Part shown: in pieces, positions 21,146-29,476 of the stretch
How the letters are laid out: each line of letters begins with the position of its first letter
How positions within the stretch are numbered: position 1 is the first letter of the stretch
Source of the DNA: Alsobacter metallidurans
Lineage (GTDB): Bacteria > Pseudomonadota > Alphaproteobacteria > Rhizobiales > Beijerinckiaceae
NCBI RefSeq assembly: GCF_014636935.1
Contig: NZ_BMES01000002.1
Span: forward strand, 186,001-250,000
Length of the DNA stretch: 64,000 bases
Direction of reading: 5' to 3'
Translations under genes and position numbers: made by a program
The notes under the pieces: model-generated
Told to the model about the DNA's origin: nothing
The model's input: the letters and a program-made list of their open reading frames with translations, nothing else
Database searches by the model: none

Positions 21146-21757
21146 TTAGCCCGGCGGAATGGTGGCGACCATGGACGGACGCGCCGCGAAGGTCTCGTAC
21201 CAGGCCGCGAGCCGATCGTTGCCGTTGCGCCAGGCCATGTCGCCGAAGCGGAAATCGAGGTAGCCCAGCGCGCAACCGACCGAGATTGAGCCGATGGTGA
21301 TCTCGCCCGTGAGCTCCTCGATCCAGCGTTCCTCGAGCTGCGCCACCGAGGCCACGATCTTGCCTTTGGCGCCGTTCAGCCACGCGTCCCAGCGCAGCGC
21401 CTCCGGGCGCATCGTGGTCTCGTAACGGGCGAGAAGCGCCGCGTCCGTCATCTCGTCCGCGAGGGACTGGAGGCTGAGCGCCGTCCAGCGCGCCTTGCCG
21501 GCGGGCGGGAACAGCTTGGGGCCATTGATGGCGTCGATGTATTCGGCGATCACGCGGCTGTCGAACACCGCCGAACCGTCGTCGAGGACGAGCGTCGGCA
21601 CTTTTCCGGCCGGGTTCTGCGCCACGATCTCCCGGTTGGGATTGACAGGGCTCGCCTGAGCCGGAACCAGCGTCAGCTGGTCGAAGAGCCCGCGTTCATG
21701 CGCGACGATGACGACCTTGCGCACGAAGGGGGAGGTCGCCGCAGAATAGAGTTTCAT
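21146..21757 (-). CDS. Glutathione S-transferase family protein
   Basis: 203-residue cytosolic protein with an N-terminal thioredoxin-like GST domain (MKLYSAATSPFVRKVVIVAH, with the active Ser/Cys position in SPFVRK). The glutathione-binding P-x-L-x-x-x-D-G-x-x-x-x-x-S segment follows (KVPTLVLDDGSAVFDSRVI). A helical C-terminal domain includes TIGSISVGCALGYLDFRFGD, the N-capping box region. Substrate is unknown. It converges on the cyclase gene with 4 bp between stops. Confidence 0.9.
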   Translation of the reverse strand: MKLYSAATSPFVRKVVIVAHERGLFDQLTLVPAQASPVNPNREIVAQNPAGKVPTLVLDDGSAVFDSRVIAEYIDAINGPKLFPPAGKARWTALSLQSLADEMTDAALLARYETTMRPEALRWDAWLNGAKGKIVASVAQLEERWIEELTGEITIGSISVGCALGYLDFRFGDMAWRNGNDRLAAWYETFAARPSMVATIPPG

Positions 21758-21865
21758 GGATGTCCCGAGTTCCCGAGGAAAGCGGGCGCATTCTCACGGG
21801 TTTGCGCACAAAGTAAATCGCCGCCAAGCAATTCGGCGGCGCTCCCCGCGGCGTGGCCGGGACGC

Positions 21866-22165
21866 TCAATGCATCGAGCAGAGATCCGCCAGCACGATGT
21901 CGGTCATCCGCTCGTGCAAATGCGTCAGACGGCGCTCGAAGGCCAGCCGCTCGCGCTTGCGCTCTTCCTCGAGACGCCTGCGCATCTGGCCGCGCGTCGT
22001 CTCGGGCCCGTCGAGACGCGCGAGGCGGGCGCGTTCCTGCTGGTAGCGCAACTCGATGTCGGCCAACCGGCCGAGCGTCTCCTGCACCTTCGGCAGGAGG
22101 TCGGCGGGGTAAAAGATGGCTTCCTTGGCGGCGCGCTCGGGGCCGCACGGCATGATCCGCGTCAT
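21866..22165 (-). CDS. Small coiled-coil hypothetical protein, 99 aa
   Basis: Charged helical protein. Residues 25-90 have long runs of Arg/Glu/Leu with heptad spacing (LGRLADIELRYQQERARLAR, then RRRLEEERKRERLAF), predicting a coiled coil. There is no signal peptide or catalytic motif. TGGAGG upstream of the ATG at 22165 with a 6-nt spacer supports translation. It is a single gene between GST and the response regulator. Function not recognised. Confidence 0.75.
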   Translation of the reverse strand: MTRIMPCGPERAAKEAIFYPADLLPKVQETLGRLADIELRYQQERARLARLDGPETTRGQMRRRLEEERKRERLAFERRLTHLHERMTDIVLADLCSMH

Positions 22166-22359
22166 TGGTGGCCTCCACGATTCTCCCTGTTTGAGCAGAG
22201 TACCGTGCGACTGTGACGCTGGAAAGACACGAACGCATTTTATTGCGAAATCGTAAGCCCCGACATCTTGACAGAATTGAAACGTTCAAAATCGAACGAG
22301 CGTTCCAAGCCAGAGCGGCGCGGCGCGCTTGTCGACCGTTTCGGCCGTTTCAGGCCCGT

Positions 22360-22737
22360 TCAGGCTCTGTCGGAGGCGCGATACTCGGCTGCCCGGAGCA
22401 GATCGAGCGGCCGCCAGGGCTTCGGCAAAAACGTCACGGCGTCGTCGGGCCGACGCGGCGGCTGCCGCCCGGAGGTGACGATCACCCGGACCCAGGGCCA
22501 ATGCTCGGCGCAGCGCTGCCCGAGCGTGAAGCCGTCGAGGTCGCCCGGCGTATTCACGTCCGTGAACAGGATGGCGATTTCCTCGGGACGCGAGCGCATG
22601 TAGTTCCACGCCTCGTCGGCGCGCTCGAATTCCTGGACCCGCAACTCGGCCTCTTCAAACAACGTCGCGGCGAGCGAACGAAGGTCTGCTTCGTCCTCGA
22701 CGACAACGATGGTGTTCGGACGGATTGCGCGTCCCAT
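22360..22737 (-). CDS. Stand-alone response regulator receiver protein
   Basis: 125-residue receiver domain without an output domain. Acidic pocket E14-D15, phosphoacceptor D60 (ILFTDVNTPGDLDGF), T88 (VIVTSG) and K106 (FLPKPW) are all present, so it should be phosphorylatable. Such proteins act as phosphate carriers or by binding partners. AGGAG lies 8 nt before the ATG at 22737; a longer ORF to 22785 lacks support. A perfect EcfG-type promoter at 22771-22795 places it in the general stress regulon. No histidine kinase is nearby. Confidence 0.9.
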   Translation of the reverse strand: MGRAIRPNTIVVVEDEADLRSLAATLFEEAELRVQEFERADEAWNYMRSRPEEIAILFTDVNTPGDLDGFTLGQRCAEHWPWVRVIVTSGRQPPRRPDDAVTFLPKPWRPLDLLRAAEYRASDRA

Positions 22738-22770
22738 GGTGCATCTCCTGTGCTTGTCCAGAGGTGAGGC

Positions 22771-22795
22771 AACGGGTCGCGGCACGGGTTGTTCC
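22771..22795 (-). promoter_or_regulatory. EcfG-type promoter of the response regulator gene
   Basis: On the minus strand GGAAC (22795-22791), 16 nt, then CGTT (22774-22771): an exact match to the alphaproteobacterial EcfG consensus GGAAC-N16/17-CGTT. The -10 element is 33 nt upstream of the ATG at 22737. Confidence 0.8.
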
Positions 22796-22837
22796 CGAGA
22801 TGCTGAACTTTTCCAGCAGCTTCAAAGAAGCGAGGAT

Positions 22838-24928
22838 TCAGCTCGGATTCGCCGCTCCGGCGGGCGTTTGGACCCGCTGAAAGATTGGCGTCACCCGCGC
22901 GAGAACGGCGACCGGGATATGGCATGCGATCATGTGCCCGTCCGGCGCCGCCTGCTCGGGCGGCGGCGTCTCGTCGCAGACCGGGCCGAGCTTGCGCGGG
23001 CAGCGGGCCGCGAAGCGGCACCCGAGCGGCACGTTAATCGGGCTCGGCGGTTCGCCCTCGAGCCGCAGATGCTTCTGCTTGACGGTGGGGTCAGGCACCG
23101 GCACGGCGGCCAGCAGCGCCTCCGTGTAGGGATGATAGGGCGGGGAGAAGATGGACGAGACCGGCCCCATCTCCATCACCCGGCCGAGATACATCACCAC
23201 CACCCTGTCGGCGAGGTGGCGCACCAGCGCCAGGTCGTGGCTGATGAAAACGATGGTCGCCCCGTTGCGCGCCTGGATCTGCAAGAGCAGGTTTACGATC
23301 GCGGCCTGCACGGAAACATCCAGCGCCGAAACCGGTTCGTCCGCGACGAGAAGCTTCGGGTCGCCCGCAAACGCGCGCGCGATGGCCACGCGCTGCTTCT
23401 GCCCGCCCGAGAGCCGGCCCGGTCGCTGGCGCGCGAGATGCGGCGAGAGCCGCACCATGCCGAAAAGCTCCTTCACCCTGGCGTCGAGGTCCTTGCGCGA
23501 CTGGGCGATGCCGAACTTCTTCAGGGCGCGGCCGATCGAGAAGCCGGCCGTATGCGACGGGTTGAGCGTGGCGTCCGGGTTCTGGAACACCATCTGGACG
23601 GCGGCGAGCTGCTCCAGCGTGCGCTTGTGGGCGGGCATGCGCGACAGGTCGTCGCCGAGCACCATGAGCTTGCCAGCACTGGCGTCCTGCAGCCCCGCGA
23701 GAATACGCGCGAAGGTGGACTTGCCGGAGCCCGACTCGCCCACGATGGCGAGGATCTCGCCTTTGTTGGCTTGGAACGACAGATCCTCGTTGGCGATCAG
23801 CTGGCGCGAGGAGCCGAAGCCCATGAAGGCGTTGCCGAGGTCGTAGACCTTGGACAGGTCGGCGGAGCGCATCACCTGCTCGACGCCCGGCGTCGCCGGG
23901 GCGACATGCTCGGCGTCGGTCTTTTCGAACTGGTCGAGCTCGCGCCAGCGCACGCAGCGTACGCCATGGCCTGGCCCGGCGGGCTCTTCCGGAATGGGCG
24001 CGACGCCGCAGCGCGGCGCGTCAAAGCCGGCGCAACGGGGACCGAAGCTGCAACCCCGCGGCCGGCCCGCGAGGGAAGGGGGCTGCCCTGGTATCGGCAG
24101 GAAGGTGGTCGTGTGCTTGTCCGTGTCGAGCCGCGGCACGCAGGCCAGCAGACGGCGCGTATAGGGGTGGCGCGGGTTGGCGAAGAGCTCGTGAACGGGC
24201 GCCTCTTCGACGAGGTCGCCCAGGTACATCACACCCACCCGGTCGCAGACCTTCGCGATCACGCCGAGGTTGTGGGAAATGTAGAGCAGCGTGGTGCCGT
24301 ACTTCTCTCGCAGCTCATTCACGAGGTCGAGCACGGCCGCCTCGACGGTGACGTCGAGCCCGGTGGTTGGCTCGTCCAGCAGCAGCAGCTTCGGGTTCGC
24401 GAGCAGCGCCATCGCGATCACGACGCGCTGCTTCTGCCCGCCGGAGAGCTGGTGCGGATAGCGGTCCAGCACGGCGTCGGGATCGGGCAGGTGCACGTCG
24501 GTCAGGATCTGCCTGGCTTTGGCTCGCGCCGTCTTGGCGTCGACGCCTTCGTGCAGCATCGGCACTTCGATCAGCTGCTTGCCGATCGTCAGGGTTGGAT
24601 TAAGCGCCGCGTTCGGGTCCTGGTAGACGATGGAGCAGCCGCGGCCGCGGATCCTGGCCAGCGAGGCGGGGTCTGCCGCCGAGACGTCCGCCCCGTCGAA
24701 CACGATGCGCCCGTTTGCGATGCGCCCCGTGGGGCCGAGATAGCCCATGATGGCCATCAGCAGGGTCGACTTGCCGCAACCGGACTCGCCCACGAGACCG
24801 TAGCTTTCGCCGGCCCGGATGGTGATCGACAGGTCCGGGATGGCGGTGACCGCCCCGACCGACGAGACGTACTCGACCTTGACGTGGTCGAGCACGAGGA
24901 GGCCGTCGGGTGCGGGCGGGGCGCTCAT
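22838..24928 (-). CDS. Oligopeptide-type ABC transporter, two fused ATPase domains
   Basis: 696-residue protein combining DppD-like and DppF-like ATPases. The first domain has Walker A GESGCGKSTLL, signature LSGGQKQRVVIAMAL and Walker B LLLLDEPTTGLD. The second has GESGSGKSTFA, LSGGQKQRVAIARAF and LLVADEPVSALD. Each ends with the oligopeptide C-terminal domain and cysteine clusters, GCSFGPRCAGFDAPRC in the first and GCRFAARCPRKLGPVC in the second. It drives uptake through the two permeases whose genes precede it in the same minus-strand operon; only 1 nt separates its start codon from the permease stop. Confidence 0.93.
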   Translation of the reverse strand: MSAPPAPDGLLVLDHVKVEYVSSVGAVTAIPDLSITIRAGESYGLVGESGCGKSTLLMAIMGYLGPTGRIANGRIVFDGADVSAADPASLARIRGRGCSIVYQDPNAALNPTLTIGKQLIEVPMLHEGVDAKTARAKARQILTDVHLPDPDAVLDRYPHQLSGGQKQRVVIAMALLANPKLLLLDEPTTGLDVTVEAAVLDLVNELREKYGTTLLYISHNLGVIAKVCDRVGVMYLGDLVEEAPVHELFANPRHPYTRRLLACVPRLDTDKHTTTFLPIPGQPPSLAGRPRGCSFGPRCAGFDAPRCGVAPIPEEPAGPGHGVRCVRWRELDQFEKTDAEHVAPATPGVEQVMRSADLSKVYDLGNAFMGFGSSRQLIANEDLSFQANKGEILAIVGESGSGKSTFARILAGLQDASAGKLMVLGDDLSRMPAHKRTLEQLAAVQMVFQNPDATLNPSHTAGFSIGRALKKFGIAQSRKDLDARVKELFGMVRLSPHLARQRPGRLSGGQKQRVAIARAFAGDPKLLVADEPVSALDVSVQAAIVNLLLQIQARNGATIVFISHDLALVRHLADRVVVMYLGRVMEMGPVSSIFSPPYHPYTEALLAAVPVPDPTVKQKHLRLEGEPPSPINVPLGCRFAARCPRKLGPVCDETPPPEQAAPDGHMIACHIPVAVLARVTPIFQRVQTPAGAANPS

Positions 24929-24929
24929 C

Positions 24930-25814
24930 TCAATCCCTCAGCGACAGTTCGCGCACGCCGTCGGCGAGCAGGTTGAAGCCCAAAATCAGGCTCACGATCG
25001 CGATGGACGGAAACAGCGACATGTGCGGGCGCACGGAGATCATGGCCGTGCCCTCCTTCACCATCGTGCCCCAGTCGGGATCAGGCGGCGGAAGGCCGAG
25101 CCCGAGAAAGCCCAGGATGCCGATGGTGATGATGGTGTAGCCGACCCGCAGGCAGAAATCGGTGATCAGCGGGCCCCGGCAGTTCGGCAGCAGCTCGATG
25201 AACATGATGTAAAGCGCGCTCTCGCGCCGCAGCTGCGCGGCCGCGATGTAGTCGAGGTGGCGCTGCTCCAGCGTCAGCCCGCGCACGATGCGGGCGATGC
25301 CGGGCGCCGCCGTGAGCACCACCGCGAGCACGATGTTGAGCGCCGACGGGCCGATGTTCGCGATCAGGATCACATAGAGAATGATGATCGGGAACGAGAG
25401 GATGATGTCTGAGATGCGGCTGATGATTGTGTCGACCTTACCGCCGTAGTAACCCGCCGCCAGTCCGAGCGGGCAGCCGACCAGATAAGCGGCGAGCGCT
25501 GCGAGAGGCGCCACGCTCAGCACGGTCCGGGCGCCCCAGATCAGGCGCGAGAGAATGTCGCGGCCCTTGAAGTCCGTGCCTAGCCAGTGCCGCGCCGACG
25601 GCCGCGGATCGGCCAGAGCCATCAGGTCCTGCTTGTTGGGTGGATCGAGCGGCAGCAGCGGCGCCAGCGTCGCCAGCGCCACCCAGAATATGATCAACCC
25701 GAGCCCGACCATGGCGACGCGCGACTGCGGCAGCCGCCGCAGGAGGCTTGGCGGCGCCTTGTCGACCGGCGCGGTGAGCGGCGCTGCGGCGGCGTTGTCG
25801 ATGGTCGCGCTCAT
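24930..25814 (-). CDS. Oligopeptide-type ABC permease (DppC-like)
   Basis: 294-residue inner-membrane permease of the BPD_transp_1 class. The N-terminus has one helix after a polar start, then HWLGTDFKGRDILSRLIWGA, a DppC signature. The EAA coupling loop is in the later part, near LDYIAAAQLRRESALYIMFI. Five to six helices are visible. It overlaps the DppB-like gene by 4 nt (ATGA), indicating coupled translation. Ligand class, peptides or similar, is inferred from family only. Confidence 0.92.
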   Translation of the reverse strand: MSATIDNAAAAPLTAPVDKAPPSLLRRLPQSRVAMVGLGLIIFWVALATLAPLLPLDPPNKQDLMALADPRPSARHWLGTDFKGRDILSRLIWGARTVLSVAPLAALAAYLVGCPLGLAAGYYGGKVDTIISRISDIILSFPIIILYVILIANIGPSALNIVLAVVLTAAPGIARIVRGLTLEQRHLDYIAAAQLRRESALYIMFIELLPNCRGPLITDFCLRVGYTIITIGILGFLGLGLPPPDPDWGTMVKEGTAMISVRPHMSLFPSIAIVSLILGFNLLADGVRELSLRD

Positions 25815-26872
25815 GCCAGCCTGATCTGCGGATTGAGAACGGCGTAGCCGACATCGCTGACCAGTTGGGTCAGGATCGCGATGGTGAGCGCGATGAGGGT
25901 GGCGGCTTCGATGAGGGCGATGTCGCCGAACAGCGACGCGTCCAGGATCATCCGCCCGAAGCCCGGATAGGCGAAGACCATCTCGGTCACCACCACGCCG
26001 GAGATCAGGAAGTTGATCTGCAGCAGGATAACGGTGAACGGCGCGATCATGGCGTTCCGGACGGCGTGCCTCACCACCACGTCGCGCATCGGCAGGCCTT
26101 TGAGGACGGCGGTGCGGATGTAGGCCTTGTTCATGACCTCGGCCATGGAGCCGCGCACCATGCGCACCACATAGCCGGCGTCATACAGAACCAGAACCGT
26201 CACGGGCAGGATCATCTGGCTCCAGATCGGCCATCCGCCGCCCGAATCCAGCGGGCTGGTGCCGGGCAACCAGCCAAGCGTGACGACGAAGAAGGCCACC
26301 AGGAACACGCCCGAGGCGAACTCGGGCACCGAAGTGGCGATGATGCCGAAAACCGAGATGGTCCGGTCGAGCCCGCTGCCCTCGCGCATGCCGGCCAGCA
26401 CGCCGAACAGCAGCGACAGCGGCACGATCAGCGCGAACGCGATGCCGGCCAGCGCGGCGGTCGCCTTCAGCCGCGACCAGATCACGTCATTGACCGGCGC
26501 CTTGTAGAGCGTCGAATAGCCGAAATTGCCGAAATACTTGTCGCCGCGCGGGTCCTTGAATTGCAGCCCCAGCGCCGGGTCCTGCAGCGGATCGGCCTTG
26601 AGGCCGAGCAGCACGCCGAGCCAGCGCGTGTAGCGCACCGCGAGCGGGTCCTGCAGGCCGAGTTTCTCGTAGAGGATATCGACCTGGCTCTGAAGCGCGA
26701 ACGGCCCAAGCGTCTTGCGGGCCACGTTGGAGGGCGAGAACTCCGTAACGGCGAACACCAGGAAGGATGCCGCGAACAGCGTCAGGATCAGGCTCGCCCC
26801 GCGCTTGATGATGTAGCCGCCCAAACCGCCTCCTGTGCCCGCATCCGGGTCGAAAGGCGGCGGCCGGAACAA
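25811..26872 (-). CDS. Oligopeptide-type ABC permease (DppB-like)
   Basis: 353-residue permease. The N-terminal helix GASLILTLFAASFLVFAVTE and the SPSNVARKTLGPFALQSQVD segment are DppB-like. VVRMVRGSMAEVMNKAYIRT is the EAA-type coupling loop, and GVVVTEMVFAYPGFGRMILD is a strong family signature near the end. A longer than usual periplasmic stretch between helices 1 and 2 (about residues 50-130) is seen. It follows the binding-protein gene by 22 bp. Confidence 0.92.
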   Translation of the reverse strand: MFRPPPFDPDAGTGGGLGGYIIKRGASLILTLFAASFLVFAVTEFSPSNVARKTLGPFALQSQVDILYEKLGLQDPLAVRYTRWLGVLLGLKADPLQDPALGLQFKDPRGDKYFGNFGYSTLYKAPVNDVIWSRLKATAALAGIAFALIVPLSLLFGVLAGMREGSGLDRTISVFGIIATSVPEFASGVFLVAFFVVTLGWLPGTSPLDSGGGWPIWSQMILPVTVLVLYDAGYVVRMVRGSMAEVMNKAYIRTAVLKGLPMRDVVVRHAVRNAMIAPFTVILLQINFLISGVVVTEMVFAYPGFGRMILDASLFGDIALIEAATLIALTIAILTQLVSDVGYAVLNPQIRLA

Positions 26873-26894
26873 CCCGGCCGCCGCCGTTGAGGCG

Positions 26895-28544
26895 TCAGGC
26901 GTCGACCGAGAGCTTCCAGGCGAACATGTAGTTCGTCGGATGCATGGAGAAGCCCTTCACGCGCTTGTCCATGAACGTGAAGGTGGAGCGGAACACCGGC
27001 TGCACCAGCGGTCCGTCCTCCTGCATGATCGTCTCGAGCTTGGCGACCAGTTCCTTGCGCTTGGTCATGTCGAGCGTGCCCTCGGCTTCAGTCAGGATCG
27101 CGTCGAAATCTTTGTTGGAGTAGCCGGACTCGTTCCACGGCACGCCGGTGCGGTAGGCGAGGCCAAGGCACATGATGGCGAGCGGCCGGTGGTACCAGAT
27201 GGTGGTGCCCATCGGGACCTTGGTCCACACGTCCCAATAGGCAGCCCCCGGCATCGGGGTCAGCTTGACCGTGATCCCGGCTTCCTTCCACATCTCCACG
27301 CAGGCCTCGGCCTGGCTCTGGAACCAGGCGTGGTCGTTGGGAACGATGAGCTCGGAGGACACGCCGTTCGGGAATCCGGCCTCGGCCAGCAGCTTCTTGG
27401 CGCCCGCGACGTCGCGCTTCATCGGCGGGATCTGGGCGTAGTCGGGGTGGGCGGGCGAGCAATGGTGGTGCTCGGCCGCAACGCCGAGGCCGCGCAGCGC
27501 CACCTTCAGCACCACCTCGGGGTCGATCGCCATGCGCATGGCCTTGCGGACCTTCGGATTGTCGAAGGGCTTCTGGTCGCAGCGCATGCGGATCACGCCG
27601 GTCTCGGCGGTGGGCACGTCATAGAAGTTCAGGTGCGGCAGCGCCTTCAAGGCGTCGTACTGACCCGGATCCGCGAAAACGAGGCCGTGGATCTGTTTGG
27701 ACGCCAGGGCCGCGATCGCCGCGCTGGCGTCATCGCCAACGTCGATCTGCTCCATGGTGTCGATGCCGACGGCGCCGCCCCAGTAATCCTTGCGTGCCTT
27801 CAGCACGGCCTTCTTGCCGAGCTCGAATTCAGTGAGCGTAAACGGGCCGGTGCCCAGCGAGCCAACCTCGAACACACCCTTTGAATCCGGATGCATGATC
27901 GCCATCGGGTAATGGAACAGGTGCTCGGGCACGGCCACCTGCGGGGTCTTGCAGTTCAGCCGGACCGTGTAGTCGTCCACCTTCTCAATGGCCTTGTCGG
28001 ACCAGATCTTGGTGCTCGCCTTGCCGTCCACCGTGACGTCGTCGAGCATGTAGCCCTTCATCAGGCCGATCATCGAGGAGCCGACCGCCGGCTCCAGCAC
28101 GCGTTTCAGGTTCCAGATCACGTGGTCGGCGGTGAAGTCCTGCCCGTTGGACCACTTCACGCCCTTGCGGACGTTGAACGTCCAGGTCTTGAGGTCCGGG
28201 CTCACCGTCCACTTCTCGAACAGGTAGGGCTGTGTCACGCCCTTCTCATCCGTGAAGGTAAGATACTCGAGGACCTGCCGCGACACGTTGGAGTCGTAGC
28301 CGCCCCACGAATAGGTGTGCGGGCTCTTGATCTCCTTGACGCGCGTGCCGATGCGCAAGAGGCCGCCCTTGGCGCCCTGCGCCTTGGCGGGCGTCGCCAT
28401 CGGAACGCCGGCCATCGCATAGGCGGATGCGGCCGAGATGCCTACGAGGCAGGCATGGCGGATGAACTCCCGCCGGTCCATGCGCCCGTCCGCGAGCTGT
28501 TTCGTCAATGTTTTCAGATGCGGATTGTCGCGATCGTCCGTCAT
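26895..28544 (-). CDS. Oligopeptide-type ABC substrate-binding protein with Tat signal
   Basis: 549-residue periplasmic binding protein of the SBP_bac_5 family. A twin-arginine signal, DRREFIRHACLVGISAASAY, sits after about 20 polar residues, so the protein is probably exported folded. Mature motifs include TWTFNVRKGVKWSNGQDFTA and VRKAMRMAIDPEVVLKVAL, as in DppA/OppA. It is the first gene of a four-gene minus-strand operon (binding protein, two permeases, fused ATPase). The start at 28544 follows GGGAGGGCGGG; an ORF extension to 28832 is not family-like. Ligand is unknown: peptides, opines and nickel chelates are all used by relatives. Confidence 0.92.
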   Translation of the reverse strand: MTDDRDNPHLKTLTKQLADGRMDRREFIRHACLVGISAASAYAMAGVPMATPAKAQGAKGGLLRIGTRVKEIKSPHTYSWGGYDSNVSRQVLEYLTFTDEKGVTQPYLFEKWTVSPDLKTWTFNVRKGVKWSNGQDFTADHVIWNLKRVLEPAVGSSMIGLMKGYMLDDVTVDGKASTKIWSDKAIEKVDDYTVRLNCKTPQVAVPEHLFHYPMAIMHPDSKGVFEVGSLGTGPFTLTEFELGKKAVLKARKDYWGGAVGIDTMEQIDVGDDASAAIAALASKQIHGLVFADPGQYDALKALPHLNFYDVPTAETGVIRMRCDQKPFDNPKVRKAMRMAIDPEVVLKVALRGLGVAAEHHHCSPAHPDYAQIPPMKRDVAGAKKLLAEAGFPNGVSSELIVPNDHAWFQSQAEACVEMWKEAGITVKLTPMPGAAYWDVWTKVPMGTTIWYHRPLAIMCLGLAYRTGVPWNESGYSNKDFDAILTEAEGTLDMTKRKELVAKLETIMQEDGPLVQPVFRSTFTFMDKRVKGFSMHPTNYMFAWKLSVDA

Positions 28545-28906
28545 GTCCCGCCCTCCCGGCGTGGCTGAGCCACGGTTGCATCGACGTCCCTGACGACTGT
28601 CGCGCTTCAGGCGAGGGCCCGCAATGGCCGAAACGTGGAGTTCGCAGACTGGCCGCCGTGTTGCGCGACCAACGCGCCTTCCGTTCGCTTCGCTTCGCTC
28701 TCCCGCCGTGAAGCCCGACTGATCGCTTCGGGTCGAGCGCTTCGCGCCGGCGCCGTTCCCGTGGTCGCCGGGCGCATGAGCGCCATCGCGACCATGATGC
28801 GGCGGCGGGCGCATGGGCCGCCAAGTCCACATGCGACACTAACCTGATCAGGGCCGACATCGCCCTCCGGATGCCGCCGCGCTTCGCACGAGCAAGCGGC
28901 TTCGGC
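28545..28906. other. 362-bp intergenic region, no gene seen
   Basis: Between the divergent peptide-binding-protein gene and csbD. It must contain the promoter of the peptide operon, but I see no clear motif or convincing ORF. A short GCTTCG repeat run at 28688-28701 is the only visible oddity. Confidence 0.4.
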
Positions 28907-28932
28907 GGAACCATAAGGTTGGCATCCCCGTT
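28907..28932 (+). promoter_or_regulatory. EcfG-type promoter of csbD
   Basis: GGAAC at 28907-28911, 17 nt, CGTT at 28929-28932, an exact EcfG-consensus match 30 nt upstream of the csbD ATG. CsbD proteins are classical general-stress products, which supports the call. Confidence 0.82.
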
Positions 28933-28962
28933 CTTCTGCAACCTGAAGCTTGGGAGACCAGC

Positions 28963-29157
28963 ATGGACAGCGATCGGATCAAGGGGGCCTTCAATCAGGC
29001 CAAGGGAAAGGTCAAGGAAGCCGCCGGCGAACTGACAGGCGACGCGAAGCTGAACGCCGAAGGCAAGGCTGACCAGATCAAGGGCAAGCTCCAGAACGCG
29101 GCCGGCGGCGTCAAGGACGCCGTGCGTGACGCCGACGCCAAGTCCCGGGGGATCTGA
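28963..29157 (+). CDS. CsbD family stress-response protein
   Basis: 64-residue hydrophilic protein. [20 protein letters not shown] and [20 protein letters not shown] are the two repeated Lys/Ala-rich halves of the CsbD family. It is intrinsically soluble with no catalytic residues. CsbD-like proteins are induced by general stress factors; their biochemical role is unknown. The upstream EcfG-type promoter gives the same picture here. The DUF1328 gene begins 2 nt after its stop, so the two form an operon. Confidence 0.93.
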   Translation: MDSDRIKGAFNQAKGKVKEAAGELTGDAKLNAEGKADQIKGKLQNAAGGVKDAVRDADAKSRGI

Positions 29158-29159
29158 CC

Positions 29160-29336
29160 ATGATCCGTTGGGCCATCATTTTTCTCGTTGTCGCCCTGAT
29201 TGCTGCGGCGCTCGGCTTCGGCGGCGTCGCGGGCACCGCCATGGAGGGCGCCAAGCTCCTGTTCTACGTGGCGATCGTCCTGTTCGTGATCTCGGCCGTG
29301 GTCGGCCTGATGCGCGGACGCAGGCCAACCATTTAG
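29160..29336 (+). CDS. DUF1328 (YtjA-like) small membrane protein
   Basis: 58-residue protein with two transmembrane helices, [20 protein letters not shown] and [19 protein letters not shown], ending in a short Arg-rich tail. Sequence and size match the DUF1328 family. It begins 2 nt after csbD and should be made from the same EcfG-controlled transcript. Function unknown; a membrane role during stress is an inference from context. Confidence 0.9.
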   Translation: MIRWAIIFLVVALIAAALGFGGVAGTAMEGAKLLFYVAIVLFVISAVVGLMRGRRPTI

Positions 29337-29409
29337 CCTCTGATTTCCAAAGAGACCGCGCGGCGCCCTCCGGGGCGCCGCTTGCGTTTGGGCCCGAGCG
29401 CGCCGCCCG

Positions 29410-29435
29410 GGAACGTTCCCGGATCAAACCCCGTT
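29410..29435 (+). promoter_or_regulatory. EcfG-type promoter of the CDF exporter, inside a 14-bp palindrome
   Basis: GGAAC at 29410-29414, 17 nt, CGTT at 29432-29435, 41 nt before the ATG at 29477. The -35 element is part of the perfect palindrome CGGGAACGTTCCCG (29408-29421), which might also bind a dimeric regulator. Confidence 0.75.
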
Positions 29436-29476
29436 GGCCGGGTCCAAGCCATAGGCTGGAGATGCGGGAAGGCACG

